From: Elgaria multicarinata webbii
Lineage: Eukaryota; Chordata; Lepidosauria; Squamata; Anguidae
Reading direction: 5' to 3'
Assembly: GCF_023053635.1 (NCBI RefSeq)
Contig: NC_086183.1
Location: forward strand, 29,337,501-29,401,500
DNA: 64,000 nucleotides
The translations under genes and the position numbers were made by a program. Shown one piece after another: positions 56,365 through 64,000 of this stretch. The notes under the pieces were generated by a model. It worked only from the letters and a program-made list of their open reading frames with translations. It searched no databases and was not told where the DNA came from. Within the stretch, counting starts at the first letter, position 1; every line of letters begins with the position of its first letter.

Positions 56365-56880
56365 AGGGTCACTGCGCAGCAGGCAGAGCACCTGCTGTGC
56401 CTGCTGAAGTCGAAGGCATGTCCAGTAAAAGAAAGGAAAGGAACCTCTCGTGCAAGCACTGAGTCATTACTGACTCTTGGAGGGACGCCAGCTTTCACTG
56501 ACGTTTTCTTGGCAGGCCTTATAGCGGGGTGGTTTGCCGTTGCCTTCCCCGGCCGTGATTCCCTTTCCCCCAGCTAGCTGGGTACTCATTTTACCAACCT
56601 CGGGAGGATGGAAGGCTGAGTCGACCCGAGCCGGCTGCCTGAAACCAGCTTCCGCTGGGATCGAACTCAGGCCGTGGGGAGAGTTTCAGCTGCAGAAACT
56701 GCTGCTTTACCGCTCTGCACCACACGAGGCTAATCCAGTAAAAGAACCAGGCCGCAAATGATGGGAAAGAGCCCTTTTCTGCCCAACGTTCTGAAGGGAT
56801 GATGCCAGAGCAGACGAAACTGGGCTAGGAGGACCAACAGCCGGGCTTGGCGTAAAGCATTTTCCTATGAACCAGGGAGT
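56365..56880 (+). mobile_element. family-B tRNA-SINE split by family-A SINE
   Basis: Head with caggcagagcacctgctgtgc at about 56,380. The body resumes at 56,747 (ccaggccgcaaatgatggg) and runs to ttttcctatgaacc. Confidence 0.85.
56434..56733 (-). mobile_element. family-A tRNA-SINE, full length, 13-bp TSD, inside family-B SINE
   Basis: Flanked by tccagtaaaagaa at 56,421-56,433 and 56,734-56,746. Three-hundred-bp insert with both pol III boxes. Confidence 0.96.
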
Positions 56881-58509
56881 GGCGGAGGAGAGCCACGCAC
56901 CCACACAAAAAGTTTGCCCAAAGGAGCCGTATTCCTTGTGACCGCGGCTTGGAAGTCCGAATCAAGGCTCCAGGGACACTCTTTGACTGACTGTGGTGTA
57001 CCCCCCAAACTGCCCATCCTACCCTCATTTCATCCTTTCTAAATATTGGGAGCAATATCTGAGCGGAGGGGTGGGGCCACCATTTTAACACAAGCTTCCT
57101 AGTAAGAAGATCAAGAGCTCCTATGTCCCAGGAAATACAGGCCTAAACCGAACCTCAGGATTCAGAGACAGCACTTTACTCCTACATAGCAGCTGTCCAG
57201 ACCAAAGCAGAGAACATTTTCACACTCTGCTTATGAGTTCCTGGAGCGCACAGCTGGCCACTGCTGGGCTACATGAAATCTTGCCTCGATCCAGCAAGGC
57301 AATTCTTAAGCCTGTACAACAGGGATTCCTGGCACAGTCCGGCTGAACTGCCCGGCCACCTCGGACAGGGGCATTTGCGTGCCAATCTTTGGGGAAAATA
57401 TTTGAAAAACAATCTTTCAGAACGTGCATCTTTTAAAGACGCAACAAAATAAGCATGTAAACAAGACGCACACGCGCACCACACATTTAGTGGCAAGAAG
57501 AGGAAGACCTCACCACATTCACGTTCGGAAATAAAATAAAATTAAAGCTTAAGCCAACGTAAGGAATTCATCCCGTCGTCTTTTCCTTTGGCTTCCTGAC
57601 AGTCCCACCGTTCTCACACCAGAAGATGCTAGTTCAAGAGACTATTGCTTCTATTAGAATGAAAGGAGTTTTCTACAATGGCACTCCCAAATCTCCCTGC
57701 CCGTCACCCCTTGCAAACAGTTTTGCTGTCATTTTATCAGGCGTCTGAAAGGTTGGGTAACGGGTTGTTTAAGGAACCTTCACCAAGGAACACGTCTCCC
57801 CTATCATTTCCTTGGAACTTTGCAAGTGCACAATCCCTCCCCTGATGCAAAGATGCACCTATTCCTCCAATACCCACTTCCTTCTCAGAGCTGTTTGCAT
57901 GTCTAGCAACCAACACACCTCACATGAAGTAAAGAAAAAAGAAAAAAGGCTAAAACGGCTTGTACTTGACAGCTTAGAAGCAAGGAATCAATGGTTAATG
58001 TATGCAAAGAGGTGAGTGGGGGAACATCAGCACAAGTTTAGTGTGGACAGACGTCTCAATGAAAATCCGTTCCTGCAGGAGGCACAGCACCTCCAAACTT
58101 GTGGGCAAACAGGGGACCAAAAAACCAAAACCATTTGGACTGAAGCCCTAGAATGTAGCTCTCATAGTCCTCTCATTGCCAATCAAAACAAAAACCAAGT
58201 TTGCACAACGACTTCCCCTTCCTCTCCTCCTTTCATTCCTTTTGCCACTGACAAAAGTTACATTGGAAGATCCTCAGGGCAGAGACCTATCTTTCTGTCC
58301 TGCGCCACTTTAAAAAGCACCATGTAATCCTGTTGCACTACATGAATAAAAGGAACCTTGTGCAGAAACCCAACGGGCCTTTTACTCCGTTTTTCAATTC
58401 ACAATCCCATTATTTGGCGGCGGCTTGACTGGTAAAATATAACGCATCTGCCCTGGTCATGCATTCAGCCCAGCCCACCACTCAAAAGAGACCGAAAGAA
58501 ATCACTTGA
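56881..58509. other. no gene seen; spacer between the convergent genes
   Basis: Repeat-poor anonymous DNA. It could include the distal end of the PPP1R37 3' UTR. Confidence 0.4.
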
Positions 58510-61500
58510 TGAATGCAGCTTTTCATTTAATAGAAGACAGTTGCAACAAAAATAAAACTCCACACACAACAGAAAGGAATGACAAACATGACCCCCCCCC
58601 CCCCACAAAAAGAAGAAAAAGGAACACAAAATCAAACTGGCTCCATCTTCTTTTCCGTAAATGTAGTGTTAACGCAGCAAAAACTCCTTGTATATGTGTG
58701 TGTGTGTGTGTATGTGTGTGTGAAAAAGAGAGAATCATGGTCAAGTGGATGTAGGGCGTACAGTTGTGTTTCTCTCTCCTGCCTGATATTCCATGCAGCA
58801 AAAGTGCCCTCTCAAGCCCCCTGATAGATTTTATTGCACTTAAGAAAGAAAAAAAAAGCTTTAAGGTCTACATCTACCAAACAGCCACCCCCCCCCACCC
58901 CCCACAACTTATTTTTTGGAGGGAGGCAGCTGTTTCTTCTGTTCAGTCTATACAAAAAAAAAGGGGGGAGAGACACCTCCTTTTCAATTTTGCTTAAGTT
59001 ATAGGATTAGTACCATAAAACCGTTGCAAAGATTTCATTTCACGACGACAGGGGTGAAGTAGTCCATCACATATTGGGGGGGGGGATACTTATGATTTTG
59101 TTCCTCTCCTGCTAGCAGTTCAGTTTGGGGGTTTAGTGCTTACAGCAGCGGCGAGGGGGGGGAGGAGGGAGTTGAGAAGAGGAAGGAGATTTGAAGGACC
59201 CACACAGCGCTCGTGCCTCCTGCCACCAAGACGGATAACGCAGGGTTGCTTGCTTTTGTCCCTTTCTACCAATGCAGGCCTTGCCCGGCGCTCTCCCTTT
59301 CGCACTGACAAGAGGAACTTTCTTATAGGAGGGCACACCCATTGGCCCTTGCTCCCTGCCTAGCAAGGAAGCATCTCTCCCCCATTTGAGGGGGGCAATT
59401 TCACTCTTTCAGGTCACCTGTGGGGGCGCCTGCACCGAGACCATTCAGCATTCCATAATAACCTTTCGGATTTTTTCTCTTGCTGGGGGCGTCAACAGAG
59501 AAGGCCGTGCAGGCTAGCTCCATCGGGCCTACCCACAATCCGTGGCAATTCGGCTCCTCTCTTGGGGGAGTGTTATACCCTGGAGGGCGGGGTGGGGGGA
59601 TTAGGGGGGGATGCTGCAAAATAGCCCTTCCCTGAGAAATAAAATAATCAAGCCCTCCCCCTCCCTGCCCTTTCTGCAGCAACCCATTTCTCCACCTTTT
59701 GTGCTGAGTACTTAAATGCCTCTGACCGGAGCTCCCTGCCAGAAGATCCAAATCTGGAGCTTTGGGAATGATTCACATTTCAACCGGCGGTGCTATTTGC
59801 AACTGTTTCTCTCTCACACACACACACGCCTCTTTGCCCCAATTAAGGAAAGCAAGCTTTGGTTGGGAGGGATTCAATCTTGTTCTAAGAAAGGTAGCAA
59901 TTTTGGACTTCGAAGGGGCAAAGCTAACTTCCTCTCGACGCGGCTGTCCTCATCCGCAGCTGATGCAGATATAGGAACTGTGGGAATTCCTGCGACACGA
60001 AGAGAGGTTCTGAATTAAAGGGGGGGGGGTAGATTAAACTGCCAACACATCAGCAGCATCCTAAGCAGTTTCTCACGTCAGATTTATCGCGCGGGGTGTG
60101 TGCAGGGTGGGGAGAACGCCTCTGCTCTCTCCCACCGCACACGTGCCGCTTACGAAAGGTTTACCGTCAGTTAGGACATTTGTTACCGAAACAACTCCAG
60201 TCCTCCCCCATTGCCCAAAAGTTTAGCACGGTATGGCTTGAAAGCAAAAGTCTTCCTTGGAGATGCAACACGTTTGCCTTTTTCCCCCCCACCGAAGAGG
60301 AGAAGAGGATGGAACTGTGATCGCTTCCCCCGTCCATGGGCCGAAGTCACCTACGCATGTACAGAGAGGCCCTGATTCCTCCAGCCACGCTCTCTCTCTC
60401 TCCCGGCTTACTGCAATTGCTCCAGAAAGGAAGAGTTGGCCTTGCTTAGAAAGTCATTTCCACCATCAATTTTGGGGCGTGTGGGTGCGTGAGCGAACGC
60501 AGTTTTCCCCATAGGTGGGGCTCTGCAACTACGAAGAAGCCAAGTCATTCTGAAAGGCTTGCAGGTCCAGAGGGAAACGGTTCCCGTAGTCTTATATAAA
60601 TAGAACACCAAACAAAAGACAAAAAAAAAACCAAAAAAACAAGGAGACGCAACGAAGGGTGGGAAGGAAAATGAAAACGAAATAAATAGTAGTCTGTACT
60701 GTGGACTGACAGCGTCAATAGTCTTGCATGGTTGAGAGAGGGTTTCTCAGCCGTGGGCTACAGCGTGACGGCACTTGGCCCATCCAGGCCCAGGAGAGCC
60801 GCTCTTCTCTTCTAGTGTTCTTGGGAAATTGGATCTACTGGGACCTGTCGCACTTGTAACGCGCAGAAAGCCAAAACGCAGGCCCTGCTGTTCCATCTCT
60901 AGGTTTGGGGGTTGCTGTGGGGTGGGTTTAAAAAAAAAAAAAATCTCCGAGATATATCTGGAGAGAAGATTCATGTCCAGTGCTCACTGATCCAAGATCC
61001 GGAAGTTAAGTCTCTTTGCAAATTCGTTTGTAAGGTCATTCCAGAAAGAAAGGAAACCGCAAGTTACCTCCTGGTTCGAGTTCCAGAGAGACAGACCAAA
61101 GCAGTCAAAATGTCAAGAGTTCGCCCTGTACTCAAGTAAGAAAACTCTTCTCCTGGTCAAGGTCTTCTCAATTCTTCCATTTCCTGGATCACCCCTGCTG
61201 CAAAGCATCACTTCTCAGAGGGAAGACGTTAAGAATTTGGGGTGGGGGGTGGGTGGGGGAGGAGAAGAAGTAGCCACAAGTGGACACGAAGGTCTCTTTT
61301 GGGGTGGGGAGAATCGTCACGTTGCCTCCGTATTGCAGAGTCTGTCTGTTGGTTTTCAGAATCACATGGTGCAGGGAGGGAGTAAAGCTGGACAGGTGCT
61401 TCCCAAACAGGAGACCTCTTGGTGCAGAACGGCCCAGAACTAAAAGAGGAGGAGGAGGAGGAGGAGGAAAGAAACAGAAAAGTTCAGAAGATCAAACTTG

Positions 61501-62056
61501 GAAGGGAACAAGAGTAGAGATTAAATAAATGCTTCTCTGACAAACCATCTGCTGCTGCTGCTGCTTTTTTTTACCGATTAAGTGATTAAATGTAGGCTGT
61601 GTACAGTACCAAAATCTCACCATAGCTGCCTTTAAAAAGAAATTGACAGAAGTAAACTTTCATAACGTTCCACTGCAGTTTCGTTACAGTACCTTTTAGC
61701 CCCCTTCAATTTTCATCCTCCCTATGCCCCCAAATACGGCAAACGTGTAATAAGCGCCACTCAGAGACAGTCCCGTAATGCAAGCAAGCGCCTTCTCATA
61801 TGAACACCACCCCAATGTGGTTCTAAAACGATGAGAGCTAGAAACTTGACTTCGACGAAGGCAAGCTCATATTCTCAAAAAGCTCACCAGGTTCCGGCCA
61901 TCATCCTAAAACGTGCGAGGAAGTAAAACCCCACTGAAGTCAGGGCTGACTTGTGCACAGGTGAGTGAGTGACATGACCTCCTCCCCACACCCAACTTTT
62001 AGCTGGCATGATTCTCCCTCTCCCCATTTGGAAATACAGCTCCCTTACCTAGAGCG
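58510..62056 (-). other. probable PPP1R37 3' UTR, long and repeat-poor
   Basis: The stretch downstream of the PPP1R37 stop is the longest part of the window without recognised interspersed repeats, as expected for an exonic 3' UTR. On the minus strand an AATAAA lies at 58,835-58,830 and an ATTAAA near 58,533-58,528, the latter followed by T/G-rich sequence. Either could be the cleavage site. The stretch also carries (TG)n at about 58,695-58,722, C-runs near 58,590 and 58,888, and GGA repeats near 61,448. No convincing ORF is seen. The extent is an inference. Confidence 0.45.
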
Positions 62057-62139
62057 TCACATTGGTTCCTGCCCCATCTCTAGGCTCGCTTCCAAAAGTA
62101 ATTCCTCCAGCTCCTTCTCGTTCTTGGAACAGTTCAGCT
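62057..62139 (-). CDS. PPP1R37: PPP1R37 terminal coding exon
   Basis: This exon is only 83 nt, so it is easily missed. The minus strand shows a cttttcag acceptor (62,140-62,141 are the AG). Two bases complete the Glu codon left open by the upstream exon, then follow LNCSKNEKELEELLLEASLE, MGQEPM and TGA at 62,059-62,057. My recollection of the human C-terminus is LSCSKNEKELEELLLEASQE followed by SGQETL, so the match is nearly residue for residue. It forms a short acidic amphipathic segment. The intron between the two exons is 395 bp (62,140-62,534). Confidence 0.95.
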
Positions 62140-62534
62140 CTGAAAAGCAGAGGGGAGAGTCCGAGGGTCAGCCAGCCGCTGAACTGCCCCCCACCCAGGC
62201 AGTGTCTAGACTGTAGACTCTACGCCAGCCTTCAGCAGCCTGGTGCCCTTCAGACTGTCAGGACTACAACCCCCATCATGCTGGGAGGATCCATCTGGAG
62301 GACACCAGGGTGGATACGGCTGCTTCACACTGCCCTTTCCTTCTGCGTTCCAGTTCTTGCCACGTCCACGGCGAATGACTGTGTTTGGGATTTTTATGAG
62401 CCCCCAGCTCAGCCCATCCCACCTTCATAACCTCGCCCCAGGTGTCCCTCCTTGGCCACAATAAAGTGTGATGGGGGAATTGTGGGAATTCTTTTCACAC
62501 ACTCCTGCAACGCCACGCTCTCGTGCTCTCTTAC
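62140..62534 (-). other. last intron of PPP1R37
   Basis: A GT-AG intron (phase 1) on the minus strand. It contains a truncated copy of a foldback MITE at about 62,226-62,320, with the cctggtgccc and catctggagg arms, and no other recognised element. Confidence 0.85.
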
Positions 62535-63486
62535 CATGTTCTACAGCGCAACTGGCAACCTTCCCATCACGCCCTAAGGACGCGCCAGGTAGTGCATGGA
62601 CAAACTCCGTCTTTAGTCCATTGGGCAGCAGAGCGCCGTGAATCACGCTCTTGTGTGGCCCAGAGTTCGCCTTTTCAACCCCCAAACTGGAGCCCGGCGC
62701 GGAAAGTGAAGATTCCAAGCCGGCTGCCAATTTGGGAAGAGCCTCGTCCGCTCGTCCGTCCGCGCACGGAGTCTTTGCTGGCCCGGTTTGGGCCGGAGGA
62801 GGAGTCTGCTTTGGGGAAGAGGCCGGGCTCTCCTCCCGCCGGGCGCCGCACTCCGCCGTCTCCTCCGGCAGGCTCTCCACCCGGGTCACAACGAAGATTT
62901 TATGGCCTCGTCCAGGACTGGAGACCGCTATCCGCCTCTCATTTCCAGGAGGACTGGCTTGCGCCGGAAGCCCGCCCAGCACTCCTGCTCCAGATTTGCA
63001 TTTTATTTCTTCTGTAGCGTTCAATGGGGGGACTCTGGGTTCAGAGCTGAGGGCGTCCTTGGACTTCTCAGGGGAACACAGCTCGGGTGAGTCATCGACG
63101 TGATCAGGGTTGCCGGACTTCTGCGACGGAGCGAGGACCTTCATCTCCAATTTCTCATCCTCCTCTTCGTCCGTGTCCGAATCCGAGTCGGACGACTCGT
63201 CGTTGCTGCCGGCGACTCGGTCGTCGGTTGCCCCGTTCTCCTGGGACGTTAACGCCTCCACAACTTCCTCTCCCTCCTCCGGTGTGGACGCCAGGTCGCC
63301 GTTCTGCCCGTTGTCCTCCACTGGCGCCTCTTCGAGGGGCTCTGTGACCGTGATTTCGGGCATGGAGGCAGACTGCTGCAGTTTCTGCTCCTTCTCTTCC
63401 TTCTCTTTGGCTAGCACAAAGTTGCGCTTGCAGCCGTTTTGGATCTCCGTCAGGAGGGCTTTTTGCGTCTCGATAAAGCTCTTGAC
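62535..63486 (-). CDS. PPP1R37: PPP1R37 penultimate coding exon (acidic, Pro/Ser-rich C-terminal region)
   Basis: On the minus strand the exon begins after a ttttgcag acceptor (63,495-63,487) with VKSFIETQKALLTEIQNGCK. This is the conserved segment that follows the leucine-rich repeats in PPP1R37 (LRRC68), a regulatory/inhibitory subunit of protein phosphatase 1. It continues through the SASMPEITVTEP block, an acidic Asp/Ser/Glu run (SDSDSDTDEEEDE), the strongly conserved SSPGRGHKIFVVTRVESLPE motif and NGLKTEFVHALP, to SCAVEH. It ends at a gtaaga donor (62,534 downwards) with one base of a split codon. The 952-nt length gives 317 codons plus one base, which matches the two-base start of the terminal exon. 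The leucine-rich repeats and the N-terminal RVxF PP1 docking site lie in exons beyond the window. The coding DNA is GC-rich with many CpGs. Confidence 0.97.
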
Positions 63487-63637
63487 CTGCAAAAGGGAGC
63501 AAGGGGAAATGCTTGAACTGCACGGCGCCGCACAGAAGCACTGCCGTTTGAAAGAGATTGAGGAGCCACATTTATATCAAAGGAGATCTCCTTATCTATA
63601 TATATATAAAATGCTTCGGTTTGTTTCCGTAAAGGCT

Positions 63638-63700
63638 TCAGCTGATACAGGTTGCTAAGCAACAGTAACGTGTAATGTCAGCTGATACAGGTTGCTAAGC
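63638..63700. repeat. two-copy 23-bp direct repeat, 40-bp period
   Basis: The 23-bp unit beginning tcagctgatacaggttgc occurs exactly at 63,638-63,660 and 63,678-63,700. Confidence 0.9.
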
Positions 63701-63773
63701 CCCTCGCCCGACTCCTCCGGGCTTTCCAAGGTAATCCTACCCCCCTTTCTGCCTCTTTGCTCCCCCCCCCACC

Positions 63774-64000
63774 ATGAAGGAGGCAGCGCCATGGTCCGGA
63801 GCATGAGCGAGGCACGGCTGGGGTGGGGGGGAGGCTGCTCGCCTGCTGCGAGCCAAGGCCCTGACCTAATCTCATGCAAGCTAGACAGGCGGGCCAAGGC
63901 TGACAGGAACCTTGGGGAGAGCATCCGGATCATGAGCGAGGCACGGCCGGGGCCCTTGGTGGCCAGGTGGGAGGCCACTCGCCTGCTGCAAGCCCAGGCC
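63774..64000. repeat. tandem duplication, about 129-bp period, running off the window
   Basis: The word catgagcgaggcacgg occurs at 63,802 and 63,931, with similar flanks (ccggagc/ccggat before; ggaggc...cgcctgctgc after). This indicates a diverged tandem repeat of about 129 bp that continues past the window. Confidence 0.75.

Larger units (their letters stand above)
63487..64000 (-). other. PPP1R37 upstream intron (partial)
   Basis: Sequence 5' of the large PPP1R37 exon on the minus strand. It contains two tandem duplications (listed separately) and a short (TA) run near 63,597. No further PPP1R37 exon is visible before the window ends. Confidence 0.7.

Overview
The window looks like squamate reptile (lizard or snake) nuclear DNA. 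It carries young BovB/RTE LINE ends, several CR1 subfamilies, L2 and L1 LINE ends, at least three tRNA-derived SINE groups and many short hAT-like and foldback DNA transposons. Two vertebrate genes with ordinary introns sit at the right end. The class-level call rests on this repeat mix and on the gene order; the species cannot be read from the sequence.

Layout. From 1 to about 48.1 kb no host gene is recognised. This part is a patchwork of LINE 3' ends, SINEs, DNA-transposon MITEs, two solitary LTR fossils (about 7.9-8.5 kb and 45.4-46.0 kb) plus a third LTR-like block (10.9-11.6 kb, same family as the second), microsatellites and anonymous DNA. Many insertions are nested, and several have readable target-site duplications, so a relative order of insertion can be read.

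From 48.2 to about 51.3 kb lie the last two coding exons of NKPD1 (KAP-family P-loop domain protein) on the + strand. From 51.3 to about 58.5 kb is SINE- and MITE-rich spacer. From about 58.5 kb to the window end is the 3' part of PPP1R37 on the - strand: a long repeat-poor probable 3' UTR, the short terminal coding exon (62,057-62,139), the large acidic/proline-rich exon (62,535-63,486), and the start of the upstream intron. NKPD1 and PPP1R37 point tail to tail, as they do on human chromosome 19q13.

The two genes are neighbours by conserved synteny, with no known joint function: PPP1R37 encodes a leucine-rich-repeat protein phosphatase 1 regulator, NKPD1 a membrane protein with a degenerate NTPase fold. 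The most unusual items are a 1,035-bp hAT-type element with a 152-bp tandem array inside it (20,013-21,047), a near-perfect 50-bp-arm hairpin in a GC-rich element (13.94-14.43 kb), a set of exactly datable nested insertions, and the non-canonical Walker A region of NKPD1. I see no convincing new gene system.
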